The notes: generated by a model from the letters alone, not told the origin. A DNA stretch of 64,000 nt from Paenibacillus sp. LS1 (GCF_026013365.1 NZ_JAPDOE010000005.1:1-64000); one strand, 5' to 3'. Positions 7,905 to 16,868 are shown, numbered from the stretch's first letter. Numbers and translations: made by a program.

Positions 7905-9290
7905 ATGATACATCAATATGAAGGCAAGGCCACATACAATGGTGAGAGGCTATACTTGGACAAAACCGAATTAATAGAGGCAGGTTTTCTTCCAGGTGTT
8001 CGTTTTAGTACAAGAACTGACGATACCTTAATCGAATTATCAATTAGTGAGACGGGCAACAATCGAGTATCTCAAAAACAACGAAAAGATAAAGTCATAC
8101 CTATTATAGACAAAGCAGGTTTGGACATCCGAGAAGCTCTTGTTGACTGTAAACACATAATCGTGACGATCCATTCCGGAAGAGTCACGATAAAGGGAGT
8201 CAAAAGCACAGCTGATCAACTTAAAAAGGAGCTAGCTAGTAATAAATCAGACAAACGAACAGAACTCACCACCATTTCTTTCTGTGCTGGCGCCGGTGTT
8301 AGTTCAAGCGCACTTGTAGCAGCAGGTTTTAAGGAAGTAGCTGCTGTTGAATACAACCCAAAAGAAGGAGCAGAGAGTAAGTTTTCCGATATCTACATGA
8401 AGAACCATTCCGATACGATTATGTTTAATCTGCCGATGCAGCATCTGAAGGCGAATGATTTACCACCAGCTGATGTTTGGGTGGCAACATTGGATTGCAG
8501 CGACTATTCTAAAGCCTCCAATGGGTCAAAAAAAACGTTCGGCACAATTCATCTTTTTATGCATCTGATGCGGCTATATTGGGAAAGAGATGAAAAGGAT
8601 CGACCATTAGCCATTTTACTTGAGAATGTAAGTGAGTTTGAAAAAGTAGCCGGTACGAGCCTTGAACTTTGCCTATTAGAAGAAGGATTCAATGTTCAAA
8701 TGGCCAAACTCAATAGCCTCGACTTTGGCAGCCGTACAAAGAGAGAACGATTTTTTATGGTAGCTACTATCTTTGAGGGATTTACTTTTCCTGAGGGAGA
8801 GGGCAGAGCGACTGACTCCATCCATGATAGTGGGGTTTTGAGAGTCGAAGATCTGAAGTGGGTAACTGCTGAAGATCACGGAACTCTGAAATACTTCCTG
8901 GAACGTCAAGCTAAGGGAATCACGCACAATCATTTTATGACCTTGTTTGATATAACTAAAAATTCTTCAATAGGAACCATAACAAAGAGTCATCATAAAA
9001 TACAGCCTGAAAATTGGATAAAACATGCATATAACTCAGAGTTATATGCATACTTAAATGGGGAGCAAGTTAAAGCTATACACGGTTTAGATCCAGACTT
9101 CTATGCCGGGGATAGTAATAAATTGATTGTTGAATCCATCGGTCAGTCTGTGTGCTTCAAAACGTTTAAATCAATCGCGCTGAAACTACGTACTTTCCTA
9201 GAACATAAGATTAACAATTGTAAGAGAATCGCGGTATCCGAGTCTTCTACTTTTAATGTTGAGGCCACGGGGCAATTAACTATGTTTTAA
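7905..9290 (+). CDS. Divergent DNA cytosine-5 methyltransferase, 461 aa
   Basis: Residues about 118-440 follow the m5C methyltransferase order: motif I (SFCAGAG, from residue 125), motif IV, motif VI (ENV, about residue 240), motif VIII (SRTKRERFF) and a degenerate motif X (GQSVCF). Motif IV reads LDCSDYS instead of PPCQ(G/N)FS. The Cys (about 198) is kept, but the preceding Pro is Asp and the following Gln is Ser. Activity is therefore plausible but not assured. Residues 1-110 form an N-terminal domain (GERLYLDK...NRVSQKQRKDKVIPIID...) also found at the start of the methyltransferase at 10739. The ATG at 7905 lies 8 nt after GGAGG. It may be a methyltransferase with altered chemistry, or a non-catalytic partner. 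Confidence 0.75.
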   Translation: MIHQYEGKATYNGERLYLDKTELIEAGFLPGVRFSTRTDDTLIELSISETGNNRVSQKQRKDKVIPIIDKAGLDIREALVDCKHIIVTIHSGRVTIKGVKSTADQLKKELASNKSDKRTELTTISFCAGAGVSSSALVAAGFKEVAAVEYNPKEGAESKFSDIYMKNHSDTIMFNLPMQHLKANDLPPADVWVATLDCSDYSKASNGSKKTFGTIHLFMHLMRLYWERDEKDRPLAILLENVSEFEKVAGTSLELCLLEEGFNVQMAKLNSLDFGSRTKRERFFMVATIFEGFTFPEGEGRATDSIHDSGVLRVEDLKWVTAEDHGTLKYFLERQAKGITHNHFMTLFDITKNSSIGTITKSHHKIQPENWIKHAYNSELYAYLNGEQVKAIHGLDPDFYAGDSNKLIVESIGQSVCFKTFKSIALKLRTFLEHKINNCKRIAVSESSTFNVEATGQLTMF

Positions 9291-9463
9291 ATACTATAGT
9301 TTTCACATGGTATCAGTTTAAATGTCCATTTCTATGATCATCCATTATTAGCCTGAACGTCACTTTCTAATCGATTTTGAAGCAGAAAATAGACGGGACG
9401 TAGAAAAACTAATATGATAATTGAAGATGATGTAAAGACAGATAAAAGAAAAGGGGTGAAAGT

Positions 9464-9643
9464 TTGAGTCTAGAAAATCTCACTACTTATGAAGCTTTTT
9501 TTTATATATTAGGAGCCATCGTTCTCACATCAGGTGCTTTCGGACTTGTTTTCGCTTCAGTGGTAGAGTCTAAGAGAATTAAAACTTTGTCTTGGAGTGC
9601 AATTATTGTAGGTGCATTATGGACGATAACGATGATGCTGTAA
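9464..9643 (+). CDS. Small membrane protein with two spans, 59 aa
   Basis: The TTG at 9464 is preceded by AAGGGGTGA. Two hydrophobic stretches (about residues 12-33 and 43-58) are separated by a short polar loop (VESKRIKT). A long hairpin follows at 9706-9760. It lies downstream of the divergent methyltransferase. Family unknown. Confidence 0.5.
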   Translation: MSLENLTTYEAFFYILGAIVLTSGAFGLVFASVVESKRIKTLSWSAIIVGALWTITMML

Positions 9644-10060
9644 AGTAGCGAAGATGAGGAGAAATAATCTTTAATAGAATGAATAAAATCATGAAATAAA
9701 TTTATAGAAACCATCCTTCTAAATGGCAGGTCACACTTCCATTTAGAAGGAGTGGTTTCTGTTTGTATAAAAGTTCTGAAAACAGCAGAACTTAGCTATT
9801 TTTTGGCTTACAGGGCTCCCTCTTTATTACTCGATTATTGGTAAGTAGGGTAAGCTTAAATCAGAGTCGTCATATTTAGTGAGAATATTTTCACAATTAT
9901 TGATAATCGTTTTTCATAATTAATGAGAACGCATAACAACAAACTTTTCTAAAAAGTATGATAATGTTTGATGTTACATAAACGTTTCTTGTCTATTTTT
10001 TCTCATTAAATGTGACAACACAGGTACGTTATAAATTGACGAAGGGGAGTGAATATCAGC
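9644..10060. other. AT-rich intergenic region with a long hairpin
   Basis: No gene seen. It holds the hairpin at 9706-9760 and an AT-rich tract (9870-10020) with several ATGAGAA/TTCTCAT-type half sites in both directions, possibly regulatory sites for the gene at 10061. Confidence 0.4.
9706..9760 (+). terminator. Long hairpin terminator
   Basis: AGAAACCA-TCCTTCTAAATGG pairs with CCATTTAGAAGGA-TGGTTTCT with a single bulge (about 20 bp) and is followed by a T-rich tail. Confidence 0.7.
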
Positions 10061-10486
10061 ATGGAAGCAGCGTTTGTTGAGTTCAAAATCGAAGTGCCAT
10101 TGAATGTTACAGGAGATTTAAATGCCGGGAGTAAAATAGAGGAAATTCGAACTGCGTTAGAGGAATATCTCATTCCCTTAGATGCAGAAGTCCTAAGTCA
10201 TAACATAATAAGTAAGGAAATAGTCTACAGAAATTTTAGAGGTAAAGCTTTTACATCTGACCAAATTTTTAGTTTCGTCGATTCATGGATGGAGGTAAAT
10301 GAGCCTTTTGCTTCAATGAAGGGAACCATCTACAAACTCGCGAAAGATGAAGTCTACAACACAGTTTTAAACCTTCTGGATGGGAGAGATCCCAGTACGA
10401 TCCATGATATGCTTGATCCGGATCATGTAATTTTCGTTATGGATTCAATCAACAAAAGACTAGACGTCATTCTGGCTAAGGAGTGA
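10061..10486 (+). CDS. Unknown protein, 141 aa
   Basis: The ATG at 10061 is 11 nt or so after GGGGAG; the GTG at 10049 overlaps that site and is rejected. The product opens EFKIEVPLN, like the N-terminal domain of the exonuclease at 4622 (EFKVSLPVN), so the two may share a small domain. The rest is acidic alpha/beta sequence without catalytic motifs I can name. It precedes leader A2 and the second methyltransferase. Confidence 0.55.
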   Translation: MEAAFVEFKIEVPLNVTGDLNAGSKIEEIRTALEEYLIPLDAEVLSHNIISKEIVYRNFRGKAFTSDQIFSFVDSWMEVNEPFASMKGTIYKLAKDEVYNTVLNLLDGRDPSTIHDMLDPDHVIFVMDSINKRLDVILAKE

Positions 10487-10595
10487 GTTTGATTAGGCAA
10501 GATGCCATTCTTTCACGTATTCAGAGATAGCTGTAGATACTTTATTCTTCTGCTCGCCTGTGTTATTCTTAAATTATTAATTTATTATTCGCACA

Positions 10596-10692
10596 ACTCC
10601 TACCACGCGGTACAAGGAGTCAAAAAGCGCTGTTCTATTCGCCAATTCTCTTTTCTTTTATGAGAATGGACGCATATGAAGAGCGCTTTTTT
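10596..10692 (+). promoter_or_regulatory. Class A leader RNA (A2) with terminator, upstream of methyltransferase 2
   Basis: The hairpin at 10596-10620 has outer stem ACTCC/GGAGT, inner stem TACC/GGTA, loop ACGC and a 3' bulge CAA. The terminator pairs AAAAAGCGCT (10622-10631) with AGCGCTTTTTT (from 10683). GCGTT follows the U-run; its GCGT could pair with the ACGC loop. CACAACCC is at 10701. The ribosome site AAAGGAAG is about 35 nt further on. Confidence 0.65.
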
Positions 10693-10738
10693 GCGTTCCA
10701 ACACAACCCACACACTAAACAATGAAAGGAAGTTTTAA

Positions 10739-12295
10739 ATGATTTTGAAAACGAGAAGAGCGAAAAATTCAACAAGAGGGATTTACATCCAGGATAAAAT
10801 TTTACAGGAGACAATCTTTCAACCTGGTACGAACTACCGGTATGTGATTGATCAGAAGAACAGAAAGATAATTATTCTTTCTTCAGATGAAGCTGAAGGT
10901 AATGTCGTTAGTCGTAGGCAATTAAAGAACCAAGTTAAACCTGTAATTGATATTAGGAATAGAGCTGCTCAAGATGCATTGAGAAATTGCGACTATCTCC
11001 AGATAGATATCTCTGGTGATCAGATCATTGTACAAGGATTCATGAATGATGAATCTGTTGAAAATGCAACAAGGACATCTAATGAGTCAGGCAACAAAAT
11101 AGAAAAACGTAAAGTTACATCCATTACTGATTTTACAACTGCCAGAAAGAGAATCGAGATTATATTCTCTAGAAAATCACTTAAAAAAGCAGCGGGGCTA
11201 CTTGGATACGAGCAACTTGAAATGGATCTGTTCTCTGATGAAGACAGTCAGGGATTCTCAAGTAGTGGATTATCTCATACTCCATTATCTAATTTAGAAA
11301 TACCCCTAATCGTAGCCAGCCTATTCTCAGGTGGTGGTATTAGTGACCTAGGAGCTATACAGGCCGGGTTCGATGTCGTGTACGCCTTAGAGAAGGATTT
11401 GGATGCTGTAAAGACATATAGACATAACATTGGAGCACATATCCAACATGGTGATATTACCTCATCTTCAATTAAATCTACGATCCCACATGTACCCATC
11501 ATGATCGGGGGTAGCCCGTGTCAGGGATTCAGCAATGGGAATCGAAAAACAAATTACCTGGACAACCCAAATAATCTCTTAGTCAAAGAATATATAACGG
11601 CAGTTCAATCCAATCCAAACTGCAAAGTGTTCGTATTGGAAAACGTACCTGGTATTCTAACTGCTGGAGACGGCCAGTTTAAAGATGAAATTTATGAAGC
11701 ACTATCCGATTTTGAAATCTCTTCAGGCATATTAACCTCAACAGATTATGGAACCCCCCAAATCCGCAAACGTGCCATCTTTATAGGCAGCAAAATAGGA
11801 AAGATTTACCTCCCTAAACCCACGGTCACAACACAAAACCATCAAACAGTCGGTGAAGCATTTGAAGGACTTCACAGCATGATGAACAACCAATTGGACT
11901 ATTCGAAAAGCAAACCTGAAACATTAGAACGCATGAGCTTAGTACCGGCTGGTGGCAACATATACAGCATTCCTGAAGAGATTCGCCCTAAAGGTACACA
12001 TAGTGACATGTACAAGCGATTAGAGTGGGATAAACCATCGATTACGATAGTTAATCCAAGGAAAGCTGTCCTCATGCATCCAGAAGAAGACCGTATTCTA
12101 TCTGTTCGAGAGTGCGCTCGTCTTTTTGATGTTCCCGATTCGTTTGAATTCAAAGGCAAACTTTCATCGATGCAGCAGCAAATAGCTAATGCTGTCCCTG
12201 TAAAATTGATGAAAGCAGTAATGAATTCGGTGAAAGAGGCTGTTAATAGGTTTAATGCTGGGCTTCAAGATTTCAGTGGTTTAAAGCTGGTATAA
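10739..12295 (+). CDS. DNA cytosine-5 methyltransferase, 518 aa
   Basis: All key m5C motifs are intact: motif I SLFSGGG (about residue 194), motif IV GGSPCQGFS with the catalytic Cys near 261, motif VI ENVPG (about 300), motif VIII PQIRKRAIFIG, and motif X ANAVPVKLM. Residues 1-120 are an N-terminal domain homologous to that of the 7905 protein (compare NVVSRRQLKNQVKPVID and NRVSQKQRKDKVIPIID). It is therefore a paralogue with normal chemistry. Specificity cannot be read from sequence. No restriction endonuclease is next to it, so an orphan role (protection from host restriction, or element-specific marking) is likely. Expression is behind leader A2, and it is followed closely by 12311. Confidence 0.92.
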   Translation: MILKTRRAKNSTRGIYIQDKILQETIFQPGTNYRYVIDQKNRKIIILSSDEAEGNVVSRRQLKNQVKPVIDIRNRAAQDALRNCDYLQIDISGDQIIVQGFMNDESVENATRTSNESGNKIEKRKVTSITDFTTARKRIEIIFSRKSLKKAAGLLGYEQLEMDLFSDEDSQGFSSSGLSHTPLSNLEIPLIVASLFSGGGISDLGAIQAGFDVVYALEKDLDAVKTYRHNIGAHIQHGDITSSSIKSTIPHVPIMIGGSPCQGFSNGNRKTNYLDNPNNLLVKEYITAVQSNPNCKVFVLENVPGILTAGDGQFKDEIYEALSDFEISSGILTSTDYGTPQIRKRAIFIGSKIGKIYLPKPTVTTQNHQTVGEAFEGLHSMMNNQLDYSKSKPETLERMSLVPAGGNIYSIPEEIRPKGTHSDMYKRLEWDKPSITIVNPRKAVLMHPEEDRILSVRECARLFDVPDSFEFKGKLSSMQQQIANAVPVKLMKAVMNSVKEAVNRFNAGLQDFSGLKLV

Positions 12296-12310
12296 GGGGA
12301 GTGTGGCACT

Positions 12311-12808
12311 GTGGGTGAGCAAATGATGTTTGCAGATATGGATTTACAGCTTAGTGAGGTGAGTACCCCCTCATTAAAGTGTAAAGAGCAGAGACCCCCT
12401 ATAAACCCGTTTATTGAAGCTAATAAAGGCGTTATTGACGATTATGATGGACAACAACTCAATCTAGAGTTTTATGACACTGGAATGTACCATCACTGGA
12501 TGGGGGACTTAATTCAAGGGAAAAAGTACACGATGCTTACGTTTGATTCAAACCTTGATCCTGTATATATTCACTTCAAATTCATTTCATTTTTTAAAAG
12601 TGACAGTCAATTTATATTAACTTACCGTCAGAAGTGGAAGAGACGTGACAACGTAAAGATTGTTTGTACGAGTTCACCTATTGTTCTTTGGGAAAGTTAT
12701 GTACCCGTAGGCGAAACGATAAATACGACACCATTATTAAATAACTTAATTGCTCGTGACCTGTATTTAGACGAAGTAAAAGAATCAACATTAACCGCAA
12801 CAGCTTAA
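12311..12808 (+). CDS. Unknown protein, 165 aa, between methyltransferase and DndC-like gene
   Basis: The GTG at 12311 follows GGGGAGTG and is 15 nt after the methyltransferase stop, so it is cotranscribed. The N-terminal 35 residues are polar and perhaps disordered. Residues 45-150 look like a compact beta-rich domain (LNLEFYDTGMYHHWMG..., ILTYRQKWKRRDNVKIV). No catalytic motif is recognised. Its place suggests a link to DNA modification, which is inference only. Confidence 0.6.
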   Translation: MGEQMMFADMDLQLSEVSTPSLKCKEQRPPINPFIEANKGVIDDYDGQQLNLEFYDTGMYHHWMGDLIQGKKYTMLTFDSNLDPVYIHFKFISFFKSDSQFILTYRQKWKRRDNVKIVCTSSPIVLWESYVPVGETINTTPLLNNLIARDLYLDEVKESTLTATA

Positions 12809-12832
12809 AATATAAACAATAAAAATGCAATA

Positions 12833-12866
12833 AAGACCCTTTGTTTTAAACACAAGGGGTCTTCAT
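12833..12866 (+). terminator. Terminator/attenuator before 12883
   Basis: AAGACCCTTTGT pairs with ACAAGGGGTCTT. It sits 20 nt before the 12883 start and has only a short U-run, so it could be a partial terminator within the operon. Confidence 0.6.
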
Positions 12867-12882
12867 TTATGGAGGATATTAT

Positions 12883-13158
12883 ATGTATATTTTGACTTTT
12901 TATGAGCCAAGGGCAGCGATGATCATTGAAGATGAACTTATTAAAATGGCTACAACAAGTGAAATTATGCATACGCCGGCTGAATTATTAGAAGCAGATT
13001 GTTTCTATTGCAAAACTGCATTATCGATTAGAACATTAAACTTTGACCCAAATGAACTGAGACTGAGAGAGCTTCCGATAGCTAATTTATATTCATACAG
13101 CAATCAGTCTTATGTTCAGATCGACTTGACTTCGAAGCAGCTGGAGGACGTATCATAA
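12883..13158 (+). CDS. Unknown protein, 91 aa
   Basis: TGGAGG precedes the ATG. The stop codon overlaps the ATG of the DndC-like gene (TAATG), so the two are translationally coupled and probably functionally linked. The product is alpha/beta with a CFYC pair near residue 45, which could be a metal or redox site, and no other motif. In dnd loci small partner proteins (such as DndE) exist, but I see no convincing DndE signature here. Confidence 0.6.
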   Translation: MYILTFYEPRAAMIIEDELIKMATTSEIMHTPAELLEADCFYCKTALSIRTLNFDPNELRLRELPIANLYSYSNQSYVQIDLTSKQLEDVS

Positions 13159-15371
13159 TGGAACAATTGTATCTATTCGATCTGCATTTAACAGAAAGAA
13201 AATCAGACGAGAAGGTTATACTTCCTCGTATTCCAGAGATTACAGGTGAAGTGCGAGAGGTCATTGATCAGTTAAAAGAAGCCTATGCGGACCCTTCAAA
13301 TAATCGTCCATGGTGCATCGCAACTAGTTGGGGAAAGGATTCAACCTTATTAAGTATTTGTGTTTGGGTCGCATTGCTAGAAACCAATCCAGAGAAACGT
13401 ACACGTAAAGTGTTTTTCATCAGTTCAGATACTGGACTTGAACATCCTAGGCTCACCGAGTATGTACGGAAAACGATTGGAATATTAAATGAAAAGGCAG
13501 TGGAGCAGGGTCTCTCGTGCGTTGAAGGAAGACTCGTGAAACCGAGGAAAAAAGATAGTTTTGCGTGCAAGGTGGTCGGTAAAGGGATGATATTGCCCAC
13601 GCCAAAGTCAAAGTTTCGCTGGTGTACGGACGCATGGAAGATCGCACCGGCTGAACGGTTTATAAAGGAACTGATGCACAGGTATGGTTCGGTCTGCGTA
13701 ATGACGGGTGTCCGATCAGCAGAATCAATCAAGAGGGCCACTTCAATTAAGAAGCATGGTTCATCAGAATTAGTATACCCTAAGATTGGAAAAAATAAAA
13801 CAGTTAATGGTAGAGTTATTAGTACATTTATCTCAGGAAGGTATGAAAGTCAACCGATCGCTCACATCCAAGATGCTGATCTGTGGGAGGTTCTCATGAA
13901 ATTCTTCAAATTTCCATGGGGCGGACGTTTCTATGAAATGTACTCGTTCTACAGCGATCAGGGTGAATGTCCAATGCAAACTGAAATGAAAGCATCTTGC
14001 GGGAGTAATAGCCGAAACGGTTGTATATTTTGCGGGTTTCATAAAGAAGATAGTATGCTTGCCTACTTCAGAGATCAGAATGAGCCCTGGGCTCATCCGA
14101 TTTCCGAACTCAAAAAAATAATACATGCTACATTATTTGATGCAAACTTCAGAGAACCTGTCCGGAGAAGACGTGTTAAAAAATTGGATACGTTTAACTC
14201 GTTGAACAATAGATTGTATGATGATGTGGACCAGGGCACGCTTTTTGATTTGGACAAGCATCTTGAACCAATCTGTATAGGTGGTTTACCTGTAAATCCT
14301 GACCTAGCCATGGGTTCGTTAACTTTGGAAGGACGAATCTTCTTGCTAAAGAATATTCTTTACTATCAGAAGCTTGCAGGTATTGAAATCATCTCTACCG
14401 ATGAACTTGAAGAGATTCAAGTGATGTGGGCAGAAGATGGTTGGAAGCGAAATGAACTCGATATTGAACCTGAGAAACTGTACTATAGAGGCCCACTCGT
14501 GCTTTATCCAGATTACACGCTAAACGCCAGAGAGACCCATATCATTGATGAAGGATTCTCTTCAATGGAGAGTAAGGTGTTTTGGATTACAGAGGAATTT
14601 GGAGGAGGAGAGCAAGAAATTTGGGCTCATCTTGAAAAAGCTAAACGGATCAAAGGTTATGCAATTCCTTTCTATTGGCAACCTATTCTCCACAATAATG
14701 AATATTGGAACAGTGTCGTCTTTGTAGTATGCAAACCTGGTATAAGGACACTAGATCAAGCCCGTTCTTTTGTAGATGAATTTATCAGCTGTGCAGCAAA
14801 TGAAAGAGCCACTGAACAAATGAACCGGCCTCTAATGTACTGGAATCTTCAAACGAACAGTAAGTCACAACATCAATACCTAAGTGAGCTGCTATATCGT
14901 GGAGAATCTCCTGACGACATCCCATTAGATACCATCGTATATTCAGGTTTAGACCATGGTTTGTTTCAAATAGCACATAGCATTAAATCCTTTTCTGCAT
15001 TGAGTGTAATTCGTTACCGTAACTTTTCCGAGGTTAAATTGCAGTGTGAAAACTCTCGGTACTGGAACAAGTACTATGAGGTACTCCTCAATAGATTTCA
15101 TCAGGATGAAGACAAAGCCCTCTTCCTACTGGACCGTGGCTATCATCATCTTCTAATCCCTAATGAAGTTAAAACTGCATTAGGGTTGTCGGATTTGCAG
15201 TTATATTTGAATTACCACTCTAAATACTACGGAGGAAATTTTGAATATGTACTCATTAAAGGGGATACATTTGATATTCATGAACTGAGTTTGACCCTTC
15301 ATGAGGAGATCCGAACAATCATATCGAAGTGCTTGATTACTGAGGGATATTCCAGTAATATAGAGGAATAA
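13158..15371 (+). CDS. DndC-like PAPS-reductase family sulfurtransferase with long C-terminal extension, 737 aa
   Basis: Residues about 1-330 match DndC, the ATP-pyrophosphatase of DNA phosphorothioation. They show the PP-loop SWGKDSTLLS (about 56-65), FISSDTGLEHP, the FRWCTDAWKI block (about 153-162), GVRSAES (about 184), and a four-Cys cluster (about 271, 281, 289, 292) spaced like the FeS ligands of DndC. The PP-loop has Trp where SGGKDS is usual. Beyond residue 330 there are some 400 residues I do not recognise, so the protein is clearly longer than usual DndC. No DndB, DndD or DndE is seen. Possible roles are phosphorothioation or another thiolation of DNA or nucleotides using a host cysteine desulfurase. 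It is coupled to 12883 and lies in the methyltransferase cluster. Confidence 0.85.
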   Translation: MEQLYLFDLHLTERKSDEKVILPRIPEITGEVREVIDQLKEAYADPSNNRPWCIATSWGKDSTLLSICVWVALLETNPEKRTRKVFFISSDTGLEHPRLTEYVRKTIGILNEKAVEQGLSCVEGRLVKPRKKDSFACKVVGKGMILPTPKSKFRWCTDAWKIAPAERFIKELMHRYGSVCVMTGVRSAESIKRATSIKKHGSSELVYPKIGKNKTVNGRVISTFISGRYESQPIAHIQDADLWEVLMKFFKFPWGGRFYEMYSFYSDQGECPMQTEMKASCGSNSRNGCIFCGFHKEDSMLAYFRDQNEPWAHPISELKKIIHATLFDANFREPVRRRRVKKLDTFNSLNNRLYDDVDQGTLFDLDKHLEPICIGGLPVNPDLAMGSLTLEGRIFLLKNILYYQKLAGIEIISTDELEEIQVMWAEDGWKRNELDIEPEKLYYRGPLVLYPDYTLNARETHIIDEGFSSMESKVFWITEEFGGGEQEIWAHLEKAKRIKGYAIPFYWQPILHNNEYWNSVVFVVCKPGIRTLDQARSFVDEFISCAANERATEQMNRPLMYWNLQTNSKSQHQYLSELLYRGESPDDIPLDTIVYSGLDHGLFQIAHSIKSFSALSVIRYRNFSEVKLQCENSRYWNKYYEVLLNRFHQDEDKALFLLDRGYHHLLIPNEVKTALGLSDLQLYLNYHSKYYGGNFEYVLIKGDTFDIHELSLTLHEEIRTIISKCLITEGYSSNIEE
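15333..15361 (+). promoter_or_regulatory. Promoter for the sliding-clamp leader
   Basis: TTGATT, a 17-nt spacer and TAATAT lie inside the end of the DndC-like gene. The predicted start near 15368 is about 27 nt before hairpin A3. Confidence 0.5.
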
Positions 15372-15394
15372 TACTTTCTATAAATTTCTCGCAA

Positions 15395-15498
15395 CCTCTT
15401 ACCAAGCGGTAGATAGAGGCACATTCAACTGTTAGAAATACGCCCTGTGGGTGACTTGAAGCATTTTTAATTGCTCTTGTCATACACAGGGCTTTTTT
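15395..15498 (+). promoter_or_regulatory. Class A leader RNA (A3) with terminator, upstream of the sliding clamp
   Basis: The hairpin at 15395-15419 has outer stem CCTCT/AGAGG, inner stem TACC/GGTA, loop AAGC and a 3' bulge GAT. The terminator pairs GCCCTGTG (15442-15449) with CACAGGGC (15485-15492), then T6 and GCGTT. The clamp ribosome site is about 45 nt beyond. Confidence 0.7.
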
Positions 15499-15558
15499 GC
15501 GTTCTTTTTTTCATGACGCAAATTTATAACTTAATTTTAAATCGAGAGGATGAATTAC

Positions 15559-16722
15559 ATGTCAGCAAATTTTAAAATCAATTCAACTGTATTGAAATCG
15601 CAAGTTGTCGCTTTAAGCAAAGCTGTCAAAGGAGCAGTTCTAGGAGAGTGTAACGTTTATATTAGAGATTTGGATGATCAAACTTTATCGTTTTATTTTT
15701 CAACAATGGAGATATCTGCAGAAAAATACATACCTGCAGATATTGTAAAACCACTACAGGTAGCAGTTTCCGTTAAAGAGTTAAATATGAAAGTCTCGGT
15801 ATTGCCAGACAACGTAATGCTGTCTGTGACTCATGTTTTAAAAAATGAAAACACACAGTTCCTGAAATTTGAATGGGGAACGAATAGAAAGAACACAATT
15901 AATGTTCACACGTTAAATGAGCAAACCGATTTTCTGATAACGCCTACACCAAAATCATCGGTTGTAATGAACGTCAACAAGCTATTTAAGTATGTAGATC
16001 AACTGAAGAATTTTGCGTTGAAAAGTGGTTCGGATGATGCGAGAAAGTACCCGAAATTAACCGGTATAGCTATCTCATCAAACGAGAGTGGTAGGGCGAC
16101 ATTTAAAGCATGTAATCGCCAGAACTCTGTTTATTTAAGTGACAATGATGTATCTTGGTTACCAGAAGAAATTATCTTCGATGCCGGGCACTTGATTGCC
16201 GTGACTTCTCTTATTCAAGGAAATGCCGAGATAGAAATTGGGATTAATGAAATGAGTAGTTTAGTCATAGTGAAATCTAGTGACACGACTTGTGTATTAC
16301 GAACGTTAAGTGGTAAGTATCCAGAAGTTGAACAGTACCACAATTATGATATTGCAGTAAGTAGGTACTATTTTGATCGCAGCGAATTGATGGATGTATG
16401 TCAGAGAGCAATCAAAGTAACAGCTTCAGGAGCAAAAATGTTGAGAATAGATACGTTAGGAAGTAATATTTTTGCTTCAGTGTCGAGTGTATTGGAGCAA
16501 CAACTGAGTGCGACTGTCGAGGGAATGAACTGGTCCTTCACCGTAGATGCAGAAAGGTTGTTCGATTGTGCCAAGTTAATGGAAGGTGTCGATGAGATCA
16601 TCTTGTATTTACATGATCCTTGTAAACCAATTTCGATTGGTTCTGAGGATCTACCTGAGATGAAAATCACAACTGCTCCTTACAGAACGGCTAAACAAGC
16701 TCCAGTAGCAAGCACTTGTTAA
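15559..16722 (+). CDS. DNA polymerase sliding clamp (DnaN-like), 387 aa
   Basis: Length and layout fit the three-domain bacterial beta clamp. Recognisable blocks are the N-terminal FKINSTVLKSQVVALSKAVKG, the domain-2 phrase KLTGIAISSNESG...CNRQ (compare LTGV...ATDSHR in DnaN), SGKYPEVEQY (compare GxYPD), and a C-terminal domain ending before a short tail. Sequence is far from chromosomal DnaN, as for phage or plasmid clamps. It would tether the element's or host polymerase to DNA and recruit the exonuclease and ligase also encoded here. I chose the ATG at 15559 because AGAGG lies about 10 nt upstream, and the ATG at 15550 is too close. It is controlled by leader A3. Confidence 0.8.
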   Translation: MSANFKINSTVLKSQVVALSKAVKGAVLGECNVYIRDLDDQTLSFYFSTMEISAEKYIPADIVKPLQVAVSVKELNMKVSVLPDNVMLSVTHVLKNENTQFLKFEWGTNRKNTINVHTLNEQTDFLITPTPKSSVVMNVNKLFKYVDQLKNFALKSGSDDARKYPKLTGIAISSNESGRATFKACNRQNSVYLSDNDVSWLPEEIIFDAGHLIAVTSLIQGNAEIEIGINEMSSLVIVKSSDTTCVLRTLSGKYPEVEQYHNYDIAVSRYYFDRSELMDVCQRAIKVTASGAKMLRIDTLGSNIFASVSSVLEQQLSATVEGMNWSFTVDAERLFDCAKLMEGVDEIILYLHDPCKPISIGSEDLPEMKITTAPYRTAKQAPVASTC

Positions 16723-16744
16723 TAGGAGCTGTCGATGGTAATAT
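16716..16744 (+). promoter_or_regulatory. Promoter for leader A4
   Basis: TTGTTA, a 17-nt spacer and TAATAT overlap the clamp stop codon. The predicted start near 16751 lies 20 nt before hairpin A4. Confidence 0.6.
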
Positions 16745-16770
16745 ATATTTAAACAATTTTTCAATTATTC

Positions 16771-16868
16771 CCCTCCGTCACGCGACTTATGAGGGCTGTT
16801 ATGTTTCTACTTATCCACCCCAAAGGTGTTTTTGTGTTTATTCTGCACAATCACTTTTGGGGTTTTTT
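16771..16868 (+). promoter_or_regulatory. Class A leader RNA (A4) with terminator
   Basis: The hairpin at 16771-16795 has outer stem CCCTC/GAGGG, a one-base bulge, inner stem GTC/GAC, loop ACGC and a 3' bulge TTAT. The terminator pairs CCCCAAAGGTG (16818-16828) with CACTTTTGGGG (16852-16862), followed by T6. The next ribosome site is at 16902. Confidence 0.7.

Noticed and set aside
9870..10020. Fur-type operator
   Set aside because: GATAAT and ATGAGAA half sites are present but do not make a full Fur box; AT-rich chance is likely.
7905..12295. Restriction-modification system
   Set aside because: No restriction endonuclease gene is recognisable next to any of the three methyltransferases.
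12883..15371. Complete dnd operon
   Set aside because: No DndB, DndD or DndE signature is seen; the 91-residue neighbour does not look like DndE.
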